The notes under the pieces were generated by a model that was given only the letters and a program-made list of their open reading frames with translations, made no database searches and was not told where the DNA came from. Positions 16,997 to 25,486 of a DNA stretch of 64,000 nt are shown here, in pieces; the stretch's first letter is position 1; each line of letters starts with the position of its first letter. The position numbers and the translations under genes were made by a program. This DNA is from Legionella tucsonensis (lineage in GTDB: Bacteria > Pseudomonadota > Gammaproteobacteria > Legionellales > Legionellaceae): assembly GCF_001468035.1 (NCBI RefSeq), contig NZ_LNZA01000001.1, positions 2,625,838-2,689,837 of the forward strand. The letters run 5' to 3'.

Positions 16997-18246
16997 GTCA
17001 ATTAACCAAAACAGCAAAGAAAACACTAGTAGGTCTAATACTAGGTAATCTAATAATAATTTTTTCACTGATGCAGTTGGGGAAATATTATTATGAAAAC
17101 ATTCGCTCCCCACTTCCTCCTAAAGCAGTGCGGTCATTGACTCATCTCGTTGTACTTTTACAAAAAAACCCTCAATCTAGCTGGCCTTTGATCTTAAGAA
17201 ATCAAAGTATTTCCTGGGCAGAGATAACTTTATCTCCGCAACCATTATATAATAAAAATGCATTGTTAACATTAAAAGCCCCTGTGCTTTTTAATTTAAT
17301 TAAACAAAATAAAAAATTGGAATTTTCGGTATTTCTAAAGGAAAATAATTGGTTAAATATAAAAGTAATTTCTTTTTTCCCTCGGCAAGCAAACTCAATA
17401 GTCAGCTTGTTTGTTATCTTGGTAGGCGCTTTACTTTTCATTAATTATTGGGCGGTTAGATCACTCAATCAACCAATACATACCTTAATCCAAAGTCTAC
17501 ATTACAGTGAACATCAAGACAATTGGTTACCTATCCCCATAACAGGAAATCAAGATCAAAAAACTATTTTTAAAAAAATTAATGATCTGCAGGAAAAAGT
17601 GAATAAGCTTTTAGCAAATCGAACTCGGGTGGTCACCGCGATTTCGCATGATCTGCGTACCCCCTTAACTCGTTTAAAATTACGTGCAGAATATTTGGAA
17701 GAAGATCCCAATTACAGCAAAATAATGACTGACATTAATGAGATGGAGCTCATGATCCGAGAAACGCTGGATTATTTTAGTGATGTGAGTGTTGAAGAAA
17801 AGGCGCAACTTTTTGATTTGGTCGCCCTGCTTTCATCATTAAAAGATGATGCTATTGAACTAAATTACGACGTTAGTTTTACGAGTGAAAGCCCAAAGCT
17901 GGTTTGTTATGGTACGGTAAATTTACTCAAACGTGCCTTTAATAATTTGATCAATAATGCAGTTCATTATGGCTATAAGGCAATGATTCATCTAATTTGC
18001 CTACAAAATAAAGTGGAAATTACCATTACGGATCAAGGCCCGGGATTAGCAGAAGCGGATCTAGAGCATGTTTTCTTACCTTTTTATCGTGGCGAAAACT
18101 CCCGCTCGCGCAGTACAGGGGGCACAGGACTTGGATTAACAATTGCCAGAGAAATTATTCAAATGCACCAAGGCGATATTACATTAACAAATAATCTGCA
18201 AAGCGGGTTAAAGGTCATTGTAACATTACCTCTTAGATCCCCTTAA
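16993..18246 (+). CDS. Sensor histidine kinase
   Basis: 417 residues. It has transmembrane helix 1 (about 11-30), a periplasmic sensor segment of about 105 residues, helix 2 (about 137-157), a HAMP-like linker, the phospho-acceptor motif AISHDLRTPLTRLKLRAEYL, N box NNLINNAVHYGY, G1 DQGPGL, F box FLPFYRGENSRS and G2 GGTGLGL. The gene starts inside the last codon of the response regulator gene. The periplasmic domain is short and lacks recognised motifs. It is an OmpR/EnvZ-type partner, possibly for envelope stress given the neighbouring LTXXQ protein. Confidence 0.92.
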   Translation: MSQLTKTAKKTLVGLILGNLIIIFSLMQLGKYYYENIRSPLPPKAVRSLTHLVVLLQKNPQSSWPLILRNQSISWAEITLSPQPLYNKNALLTLKAPVLFNLIKQNKKLEFSVFLKENNWLNIKVISFFPRQANSIVSLFVILVGALLFINYWAVRSLNQPIHTLIQSLHYSEHQDNWLPIPITGNQDQKTIFKKINDLQEKVNKLLANRTRVVTAISHDLRTPLTRLKLRAEYLEEDPNYSKIMTDINEMELMIRETLDYFSDVSVEEKAQLFDLVALLSSLKDDAIELNYDVSFTSESPKLVCYGTVNLLKRAFNNLINNAVHYGYKAMIHLICLQNKVEITITDQGPGLAEADLEHVFLPFYRGENSRSRSTGGTGLGLTIAREIIQMHQGDITLTNNLQSGLKVIVTLPLRSP

Positions 18247-18456
18247 CTTCTATTCAACAAAATCTAATTGCAAAGACCAAATAAGGTATGCTGTAAAAGG
18301 GTGTATGTTTTAATCTTGATAGAAAGTCAGATTTGAGCTCAGATTGAACAAAAAAATATGATGAGAAAGCGCATAATACATCAGTATGTGAGCATTTATC
18401 AGCATTTTTTCGTTCAAGATGAGTAAAGTATGGCATAGAGAGGTGAACGCTTACTT

Positions 18457-18496
18457 GTAGCTTGGAGTGAAGAAAATAGCACCTCTTCCAAGCTAC
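18457..18496. repeat. Intergenic inverted repeat between convergent genes
   Basis: A perfect 10-bp arm GTAGCTTGGA/TCCAAGCTAC is separated by 20 bases, in the gap between the kinase gene and the convergent gene at 18534. No T-tract follows on either strand, so it resembles a REP-like palindrome rather than an intrinsic terminator. Confidence 0.5.
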
Positions 18497-18533
18497 AGAT
18501 CGAAACACGATTCACTTAACTTCAGACACATTG

Positions 18534-19481
18534 TTAAATTACATTTACTGCACCTTCCAAACGTGCCTTAAGTAAGAAAAGAATTGCTTTCTTTTTCTCA
18601 CGGGTAAGAGCGTTTGATTGTACCAAACTCAAACAATATTCGGTAAACGCAGCGAGTTTTTCCTTATTTGTTTGTGTTGTTTCATCGGGAGCATATAATT
18701 TTTTGTAACTTGCCTCCAACTCGTTGGCAAAAGAATTCATCATTCCTGGAGCAGGATTTCTTATATTTTCTAACCCCTCTTGCTTGCTTACTGCTGCAAT
18801 TTTTTCCAAAAACTCATTTACCTGTTCTGATGTTACTTCACTTGCTTGGGTAGATTTTTTAGTAACTCCTCTTAGATAATTTCGATTATCACTTTCCCAA
18901 TATTCTCTATCTCCTTGGAATGCAATTACCGTCATTAACACACGAGAATCAATTTCTTTTTGATTAAATAAAGCTCGATTTGTAATTTTAAAAGTCCAAT
19001 CATTTTTCAGTCTAAAAAATGACCGATACAAAATTGCCATTTCTGTATCGGTTACAGGATCATAAATTGTGAAAGTTGTACCCCAAAAGTTCATACTTGC
19101 TTTAGCTAATTTTGTGTAACCATCTTGTCCATAAATATCAAACGTAGGAAAAAAGGAAAATAGTTTTTCATCTGCTGCTCCAATAAAATTTTCATAATTA
19201 TCGTAAACATCAAAATGAGCAGTCAGAGAAAAAAACTTTGACCGTGCGTATGCCAATTTATTATCGAATGGATCAAAAAATTCGTAGGTCAATAACAGAC
19301 TTAGAAATTTTCTATATAAAGTGCCTAGTTTTCGTGTTGTTGTTTCAATATCGTAGCTCGTCGTTAAACTGATCCAATGCTCTTTAATGTACATCTCATC
19401 AGGAATTTCTGTGTTGCCAAGAGCAAAACTTGTATTGATTGCAATTAATGATGAAAACAAAATGGCAATTACTTTTTTCAT
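18534..19481 (-). CDS. Secreted protein with LURP-one/Tubby-like repeats
   Basis: 315 residues with an N-terminal signal peptide (MKKVIAILFSSLIAINTSFA). Residues about 35-185 consist of short repeated beta-strand units: FFSLTAHFDVYDNYENFIG, FSFFPTFDIYGQDGYTKLA, NFWGTTFTIYDPVTDTEMA, FFRLKNDWTFKI. The alternation of an F-x-[FL]-x-x-x-F/W strand, a [VI]YD turn and a strand resembles the LURP-one/Tubby C-like fold. The C-terminal third is helical. It occupies the place downstream of icmB where L. pneumophila has tphA and icmF, but is unrelated to them. A T4BSS role is not shown. The fold call is tentative. Confidence 0.6.
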   Translation of the reverse strand: MKKVIAILFSSLIAINTSFALGNTEIPDEMYIKEHWISLTTSYDIETTTRKLGTLYRKFLSLLLTYEFFDPFDNKLAYARSKFFSLTAHFDVYDNYENFIGAADEKLFSFFPTFDIYGQDGYTKLAKASMNFWGTTFTIYDPVTDTEMAILYRSFFRLKNDWTFKITNRALFNQKEIDSRVLMTVIAFQGDREYWESDNRNYLRGVTKKSTQASEVTSEQVNEFLEKIAAVSKQEGLENIRNPAPGMMNSFANELEASYKKLYAPDETTQTNKEKLAAFTEYCLSLVQSNALTREKKKAILFLLKARLEGAVNVI

Positions 19482-19675
19482 ATAGACCTCATTCTAAATA
19501 AATATTCCGTTGTATTTATTCTTTTCAGAATGGATTTGAAACACATCAAATCCACTCTTAATTAAGAACAGGGCCCGATTATATGGAAATACTCTTAAGG
19601 GAGTATTAAGTGAATTTAACGTAAGTTTAATATAAGAAAATATGCTATTTTTTTTATATCAAACTGGGTTTTTCG

Positions 19676-19731
19676 GAATGGATCCCGTATAAAATGTGTC
19701 ACATTTTTACGAGATAACATTCGTTTAGCGA
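19676..19731 (+). repeat. Short hairpin repeat, family B copy 1
   Basis: GAATGGATCCCGTATAAAAT at the left end, a hairpin of AAAATG with CATTTTT, then TAACATTCGTTTAGCG at the right end. The same unit occurs on the other strand at 62163-62216, and its left part at 43542-43560. It lies in the intergenic gap upstream of the LURP-like gene. Confidence 0.7.
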
Positions 19732-19772
19732 CATAAATAGTATCAAACTATTTTATACTTTTTATATCGAGC

Positions 19773-22700
19773 TTAAGTTAATTTAGCAGGTAGACTCTTA
19801 ACATCAGGATTTTTTGAATATGCATCCAAAATTTCGTTAATTAATTGTTCTACAATACTTTCTTTCATCTCATCTTCAATCAAACCAGCTTTTTCCTTCA
19901 TATTATTCAAGCGGGTTTCAAGTTCTTTTGCAACTGAACCATTAGGAAATAATGCAGCCAATAGACGTCTTGCTTCTGCGGGACCAAGATGGCGATATAA
20001 GTGGTTTCTTACGGTAGCATCTTCAGCCGTGGTACTGAAAGCCCACAATTCAACCGGTCCTAAAGTCAAGGTAAGCAACTGAACATTCACTCCAGTTTTA
20101 GTAGCGTATTGTGCTAGAAAAGTACCTCCACCTTGTCTTGGGCCATGTACTCGAGTGCGTAAAGCAGCTTTTGCTGTATCGGAAAGTCCAAATATTGAAG
20201 TGGTTTTTTCGATCGCTTGTGAAGGTCCCGCATCCATAATGTAAATTGCAGTAGCAAAATCGATCATTACAGGATCAAAGTCATCGACTGATTGTGATAA
20301 TAAAGCAATTTGTACTTTCCATTTACGGCCTTCGCGCATATCTATAATAACCTGCTCACGCACCGCAGCAGATTTTGAAGTACGGTGAAACTCATCATAA
20401 ACAATACGTTTGTGATCTTCTCGGATTTCTTGTACCCTTTCTTGATGATATTCTTTGTATTGTTCCGGTATGTTATTTAAGCTCTCATCAGTTAAATAAT
20501 AGTGCCTTGCCAATACATAACGTGCCAGCATATACATAACAGCGGTCTGCCTATCTGCAGCGCCCCCGCCACTTTTCGCTACCTCATCAAGGTCAAGCGA
20601 TACAACACGTGCATCACCAATGTCAAAACTACTCACGCGTGACAAAATAGGATATTCACGAACCGCAGAAGAGATCATTCGTGAAAACGCATTAATTAAT
20701 GATTCACCTGTTGGTGCCGTTATTCTTTCGTATAAGTCTTCAATAGAAGGAGTACGGCAAATTGATGCTGCATCAGCTAATAAAGGCATCGCATAACGTT
20801 GGGCAAGCATCGCTTCATGTACAAAACCTGCAGAATAAAGTGAGTCTGTTACCTCCCACCAGGTTGATTTTGAATCACGAACAAACCCAATTTCCTCTAA
20901 AATACTGTCAATAAATTCCTCTACCCCTGGGGAATAAGGCGCTGGATTAAATTCATCAGCTAAACTCTTATATAATTCATCTACTACCATACCCGCCAGA
21001 TCCGGCATACCATCATAGGGTCTTTCTGCTCCAAGGGGAGTCGTTAACAATGTAATAAAGTTAACTAAAAAGGCACGTTCTAATGCCGTAGGATAACGAC
21101 ACCCTAATTGTGTATCAAAAGGATTGATTGAATACTCAGGAGTCATTCGTAGACGGTGATAAGCAACCAGGTGACGTTTTGATGCTGGAAGCGCTTCTTT
21201 CAACAGTGAGATGAGACCGCTACTTGAAGGTCCAATATCAATAATCGCAATACGCGGTAATCGTAACAACCCCCCAGATAAACATAAAGCTAAGTTGATC
21301 GCATTGGATAAAACTGATTTACCAGAACCAGGCCGCGCATAAACCAAGTCAATCCAAGTCGTTTGTTCCGTAGATCCTGGCTGGAAGGGCCAAGGTTTTC
21401 CATCAGGTGTTCTAAAGAGTAAGGCTCCTTTTATCCAAGGTGATGCAGGACGGGTAATAGGTAATATGGAAACTACAGAACTTAATGGGGCAACTGTAGG
21501 CACTGCCGTGCTATTGAGAGTAGCACCTAACATACTGGAAATAAAGCCGCCAAAAGGATCGCCACAAATTTCCGAAACATCGGTTGATCCCCAACCTTCA
21601 ATTGCTTTTACCAATTCGGAACTTCTTTGACGTAATAACGCCAATCTGTCTTCAGGTGCCCAAGTTGTGGCAACAACTCGTAAGCGAACTAGTGCTTCAT
21701 CGGTATTAAGCTGTATGTATTTTAATAAATTCACTGAGTCACTGATCAAACGATTTTGTGCTGAGCTGAAGGTTAGAATCGCCGCAAGCAGTCCTTTAAG
21801 CTTAATGGTTGCAAGTCCTTCACTTTCAATTAAAAAAGATATTCTCCAAGGAATATGCGCAGGTAATATACGTGTAAATAACTGAATAAAGGGTCTTATA
21901 TCTTTCGGAAATAAATCAATGTAGGTTGATGAATAAATCTTATCTCCCACTCTAACCGTACGTAAATCCAATACTTCTGCATCACGTGGAAATACTTGTT
22001 TTGCTAATGAAGGCCATAATAAATCGGAAGCATCGCCTTCAAAACTATTAATTTCGCGAATTGTGACCTTATCACCAGGTAAACTTGCACGCCAATCATC
22101 TGCCGTATAATCAGGGTCGGCTGTCATGCGAATTGCATGTACTGCATCATGAACTTCCAGTAATTTAGTAAAAACATGCAGCGAATCTAAATCATTTACA
22201 ACGGAACGAACATATGCATCATGGGTATCACGTAACTCTGGAATTGCTGCATAGATAGTCTGGCTGTTTTTAAAAGGAGGAGCCTTCATATCTTTAATCA
22301 TTTTCATTTTAGTTTTGCTTGCTGCCTTTAATTGATCAGAAGGCAAATTGAATGGTCGTGTAATTAGCACAAAATAGACACGTTCTTCCGCACAATACTG
22401 TGCCATATAATTGACACGTTCCTCAAACAAGTCCGTTAAATTAAGTTCCAGCCGTCGTGCACTTGCTGTAGCGGGTTCGTAAGTATCTTGGATCAATTTC
22501 CTTATATTTTGTTTATCATGGCTAAAATAAACCTGTAAGGCATGCCCTGGACGTCCCATAGCGCCTTGAAATGAGTTGGTAATACCAGCAACCAAATTGT
22601 CGAATTCTATGCTTCCTACAAGGGCTGATACACCTTCAACTTTCAAAATAGATACCAGGGAACCATCATGATTTACCAGTACTGTTGGACTATCTGCTGA

Positions 22701-22802
22701 TTCCAAATCAATATAAGATTCTGTTGTTTGCTTGAGCGAAGTACTTAGCCAGGCAAAGAAGGTATCTATTCCTTCAAAAAATGATTCTGACCAATGCGCC
22801 AT
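19773..22802 (-). CDS. icmB: Dot/Icm ATPase IcmB (DotO)
   Basis: 1009 residues, the size known for L. pneumophila IcmB. It is a VirB4-type ATPase at the cytoplasmic base of the Dot/Icm channel, where it assembles with DotB to energise substrate transfer. Walker A is RPGSGKSVLSNA near residue 490 and the Walker B region KRIVYDEFHRT near residue 800. A basic, largely helical C-terminal segment follows. The start was put at ATG 22802 (MAHWSESFFEGID), preceded by GAGG; a GTG four codons upstream gives 1013 residues. It follows icmJ by 19 bp and is the last gene of the cluster here. Confidence 0.97.
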   Translation of the reverse strand: MAHWSESFFEGIDTFFAWLSTSLKQTTESYIDLESADSPTVLVNHDGSLVSILKVEGVSALVGSIEFDNLVAGITNSFQGAMGRPGHALQVYFSHDKQNIRKLIQDTYEPATASARRLELNLTDLFEERVNYMAQYCAEERVYFVLITRPFNLPSDQLKAASKTKMKMIKDMKAPPFKNSQTIYAAIPELRDTHDAYVRSVVNDLDSLHVFTKLLEVHDAVHAIRMTADPDYTADDWRASLPGDKVTIREINSFEGDASDLLWPSLAKQVFPRDAEVLDLRTVRVGDKIYSSTYIDLFPKDIRPFIQLFTRILPAHIPWRISFLIESEGLATIKLKGLLAAILTFSSAQNRLISDSVNLLKYIQLNTDEALVRLRVVATTWAPEDRLALLRQRSSELVKAIEGWGSTDVSEICGDPFGGFISSMLGATLNSTAVPTVAPLSSVVSILPITRPASPWIKGALLFRTPDGKPWPFQPGSTEQTTWIDLVYARPGSGKSVLSNAINLALCLSGGLLRLPRIAIIDIGPSSSGLISLLKEALPASKRHLVAYHRLRMTPEYSINPFDTQLGCRYPTALERAFLVNFITLLTTPLGAERPYDGMPDLAGMVVDELYKSLADEFNPAPYSPGVEEFIDSILEEIGFVRDSKSTWWEVTDSLYSAGFVHEAMLAQRYAMPLLADAASICRTPSIEDLYERITAPTGESLINAFSRMISSAVREYPILSRVSSFDIGDARVVSLDLDEVAKSGGGAADRQTAVMYMLARYVLARHYYLTDESLNNIPEQYKEYHQERVQEIREDHKRIVYDEFHRTSKSAAVREQVIIDMREGRKWKVQIALLSQSVDDFDPVMIDFATAIYIMDAGPSQAIEKTTSIFGLSDTAKAALRTRVHGPRQGGGTFLAQYATKTGVNVQLLTLTLGPVELWAFSTTAEDATVRNHLYRHLGPAEARRLLAALFPNGSVAKELETRLNNMKEKAGLIEDEMKESIVEQLINEILDAYSKNPDVKSLPAKLT

Positions 22803-22821
22803 TCCTTTCCTCACATTTAAA

Positions 22822-23448
22822 CTAACTTGAAATTTCTTCTAATGCACTAGCAGCCCATTTTTCAATTTGTTTACGAAATTTGGCGCGCGAAGGCAATAGA
22901 AGTATATCTTTAAACAATTGAACTCTTCTCTCTTCGTCATTTACACCTGCATCGATTATTAGCTGACCAAATATTGCAGGGTCACTCGTTCCCTCTCCAA
23001 ATTTTTCCTCCACAAGTTGTGAACGAAACTTAAATGCTCGATAAATATTTTGTGCACTAGATTTATATCCGGTATCGTTAGTGATTGCACAAAATAATAC
23101 GTGACATATGCTATTTAATTCTGGTTGGGTCAACTCGGGAAGATAAATCAATGTTCCTCCACCATAACCACCAACACCAACAGACTCAATAAAAAAGCAC
23201 TGAGCACAAAAACAACAAGAAGTGGCTAAATTATCTAATTTATTATTGGCATAATTATTATCTAGATTAATCACCTCTTGAAATAAGCGTGCTTGAAATC
23301 CACAAAACCTGCAAGTATACCTATCTCTTTGAAATACTTTTTGCTCAAACGCTTTAAATCGTTCGTCAACCTTCCTAGCAGAATATAAACGCCATGAACC
23401 CGGCGTAGCCATTAATTTTAATTTGTGTTGTTGTTGATTAACTGCCAT
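22822..23448 (-). CDS. icmJ: Dot/Icm coupling-complex protein IcmJ (DotN)
   Basis: 208 residues, identical in length to L. pneumophila IcmJ/DotN. An HNH-like zinc site is visible: CRFCGFQ near residue 47 and SCCFCAQC near residue 77, the two CxxC pairs known to bind zinc. DotN attaches to DotL in the type IV coupling complex that recruits effectors. The protein is soluble and without signal peptide. It is separated from icmD by a strong hairpin terminator and from icmB by 19 bp, so icmJ-icmB is probably its own transcription unit. Confidence 0.96.
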   Translation of the reverse strand: MAVNQQQHKLKLMATPGSWRLYSARKVDERFKAFEQKVFQRDRYTCRFCGFQARLFQEVINLDNNYANNKLDNLATSCCFCAQCFFIESVGVGGYGGGTLIYLPELTQPELNSICHVLFCAITNDTGYKSSAQNIYRAFKFRSQLVEEKFGEGTSDPAIFGQLIIDAGVNDEERRVQLFKDILLLPSRAKFRKQIEKWAASALEEISS

Positions 23449-23505
23449 CTTCTCGGCTCACATTTATAATAAACTTTCTTGGCAATTATTTATTTAATAC
23501 CTATT

Positions 23506-23539
23506 AAAAGATCCTCTACCCTTTAGCAGGGAGAGGATC
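23506..23539 (-). terminator. Intrinsic terminator between icmD and icmJ
   Basis: GATCCTCT/AGAGGATC extended by CCC/GGG forms a long stem (23510-23539, one bulged base). On the reverse strand it is followed by TTTTAATAGG. It lies 47 bp after the icmD stop. Confidence 0.8.
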
Positions 23540-23585
23540 AGAAATGAATCTTACCATTTTTATTATATAAGCAACTACTATAATA

Positions 23586-23990
23586 TTAGCTGCCACCTGT
23601 ATAGACTGTTCCTGTAGGTCCAGCAGTTGTACCACCACTTCCTCCGAACATTGTTACCCCCGTTACTCCTAAAATAGAAGGTAGGAACAATAAGGCCGCA
23701 GCGATAAAAACTAAAGCAATTGGTGTACCTATTGGAATTTGAGTCGGGTTATCTTTGTGCTGTTTAAATTTCATAATAGCACCAATTGAGAAACCCAATC
23801 CAGCCAGGTAAGAACCCGCAGTTATTAATTTGGTCAAGTTTGTAAATGACGAGGTAATCGTTGATGCCATCGTTCCTATGGATATCCCACCTGCAGCAGC
23901 ATCTTGACTCACCAAAGCCAATAAACTTAAACAAATAAAACTGCTTAACCAATATTTGTAACTAGATTTACTAATGACTTTACTCTTCAC
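23586..23990 (-). CDS. icmD: Dot/Icm membrane protein IcmD (DotP)
   Basis: 134 residues (132 in L. pneumophila). A signal-anchor-like N-terminus (WLSSFICLSLLALVSQDAAA) is followed by two more hydrophobic segments (LITAGSYLAGLGFSIGAIM and PIALVFIAAALLFLPSIL), and a Gly/Thr-rich tail. IcmD is an inner-membrane component required for effector export; its exact place in the complex is unclear. It resembles the neighbouring IcmC in layout (an ITAGSYL/ITGGAYL helix then a P-x-x-[FL] segment), suggesting a shared origin. Confidence 0.95.
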   Translation of the reverse strand: MKSKVISKSSYKYWLSSFICLSLLALVSQDAAAGGISIGTMASTITSSFTNLTKLITAGSYLAGLGFSIGAIMKFKQHKDNPTQIPIGTPIALVFIAAALLFLPSILGVTGVTMFGGSGGTTAGPTGTVYTGGS

Positions 23991-24053
23991 CTTTTTCTCC
24001 CCAATTTAAATTACAAAAATTAACTAAAAATTAAAATCGTGTCCTGCCTTGTT

Positions 24054-24635
24054 TCACGATGTCCCATATAAAGTATTATTAATCATCTCAAGTGTACCTA
24101 CAATGTTGATTGCTAATATCCCTCCAAAAACATGAACTAAACCTTTTCCAGTTCCTCCTGGTGGTTGTCCTTGCGAAGCAGAACGTGCAATCAACACCCA
24201 TCCTCTTACGAAGGCAACTAAGCCGATGACCTGAATGATAATTGTCAAAGGTCTCCCTACGACACTGCCTGATCCAAATAACGTATCAAGCGTCGGATTA
24301 CTACTGCTTACTGGAGCATACTGGAGAACATTCTGATAACCAAAAGTACTCACCATTAATGCTGAAAATGCAGTTGGAAAATAAATAAATATTGCACCAA
24401 CTACCAAATATACAATTGGTTCCTTCATACTCGTATTACTTGACATCATAGTACGAGCTTCGCCATATACTTTTAAACTATAGATTGCTTTGAATAAAAA
24501 TGCACAGCCGATTAGGTATGCTCCTCCTGTAATCATGCGTTCTACAGGAATCAACGAATTTGCAATATTGGTTAATATATTAGCCTGACCCGATATCCAG
24601 CAAGCTACTGTTCCGCCCGTACATGTATCAGCCAT
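24054..24635 (-). CDS. icmC: Dot/Icm inner-membrane protein IcmC (DotE)
   Basis: 193 residues with about four membrane segments: ILTNIANSLIPVERMITGGAY, PIVYLVVGAIFIYFPTAFSA, LTIIIQVIGLVAFVRGWVLI and VHVFGGILAINIVGTLEMI. The length matches L. pneumophila IcmC/DotE (194). It is related to DotV and IcmD in the same family of small inner-membrane subunits. It starts 9 bp after icmG ends, consistent with one transcript icmE-G-C-D. Confidence 0.95.
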   Translation of the reverse strand: MADTCTGGTVACWISGQANILTNIANSLIPVERMITGGAYLIGCAFLFKAIYSLKVYGEARTMMSSNTSMKEPIVYLVVGAIFIYFPTAFSALMVSTFGYQNVLQYAPVSSSNPTLDTLFGSGSVVGRPLTIIIQVIGLVAFVRGWVLIARSASQGQPPGGTGKGLVHVFGGILAINIVGTLEMINNTLYGTS

Positions 24636-24644
24636 ACAAACACC

Positions 24645-25469
24645 TCAACTATCTTCTTGACTAAACCTAATTACTCGCCCTGAACTCGTTAAAACCCGAC
24701 CCTGTATTGAGTCAATAAGTTTAACAGTCCCATATCCTGCGATTTTTGATCCTTCTCTTACTGTAAGTGTAGAACCATTTGTGCCAATTAGCCAAGCCCG
24801 ACCAGGAATTACTGCATTTATATAGTAATTTATTTGAGGAGATACTGATTTAATATGAATTACTCGCTTGACAGGTTTAGGTTTAGGTTTTGTCCGCTCT
24901 ATTAATATATTAATTACTTCTGATTGCTTCTCAACCTGATTATTCAAATCGCTAATCACCTGATTCAGTTTTGTAATTTGTTCATTCAATGAGTTGACAT
25001 TATTATTGATGTTGCTTACTTGCTGATTCATTGAACTCACCTCAGATTGTACTGTTTGTTGGCTCGACTCAATAGAAGCTACTTTCTGTTGTAACGCTGA
25101 ACTCTCTTGAACCACTTGTGGAGGTGGTTGTTGAACTACTGGTTGTTGCTGAATTGGTTCAGGTGGAATTATGGTTTGAACTTCCGTAGGTTGTGGCGTT
25201 ATTTCCGCTATAGGCGCAGGAGCTTCGCTCTCCTTAGGAGTGGGAGTAGATTTAAACATCCCACCGATAAATTGATACATCAACATAGCAAAAATAATTA
25301 TACCCACCGCAATTAAAGCATTGCGTTTGATATTTTTTGGGGGCTCCCTTCCCTCTGCTCCTATAGAGGGGGAGCTTTTCGAATCAAACTCTGAAGTCTC
25401 AAGAGGTTCGTTTTCAAGAGAATCTAATTCAGCGAATTTATACTCATCATTTTGATCATTATCTGCCAT
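24645..25469 (-). CDS. icmG: Dot/Icm core-associated protein IcmG (DotF)
   Basis: 274 residues (269 in L. pneumophila). An acidic cytoplasmic N-terminus is followed by one transmembrane helix (NALIAVGIIIFAMLMYQFIG, about residues 48-67), a Pro/Gln-rich spacer, a heptad coiled coil of Gln/Asn/Ser (about 130-195) and a C-terminal globular periplasmic domain (RAWLIGTNGSTLTVREGSKI). DotF is part of the inner-membrane portion of the complex and interacts with effectors and DotG. The layout is exactly that of DotF. It lies 17 bp after icmE. Confidence 0.96.
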   Translation of the reverse strand: MADNDQNDEYKFAELDSLENEPLETSEFDSKSSPSIGAEGREPPKNIKRNALIAVGIIIFAMLMYQFIGGMFKSTPTPKESEAPAPIAEITPQPTEVQTIIPPEPIQQQPVVQQPPPQVVQESSALQQKVASIESSQQTVQSEVSSMNQQVSNINNNVNSLNEQITKLNQVISDLNNQVEKQSEVINILIERTKPKPKPVKRVIHIKSVSPQINYYINAVIPGRAWLIGTNGSTLTVREGSKIAGYGTVKLIDSIQGRVLTSSGRVIRFSQEDS

Positions 25470-25486
25470 TTTTACCTACCATCAAA

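Noticed and set aside
18254-18508. 84-residue minus-strand frame between the kinase and the LURP-like gene
   Set aside because: No motif and no ribosome binding site; it overlaps an inverted repeat and is likely chance.
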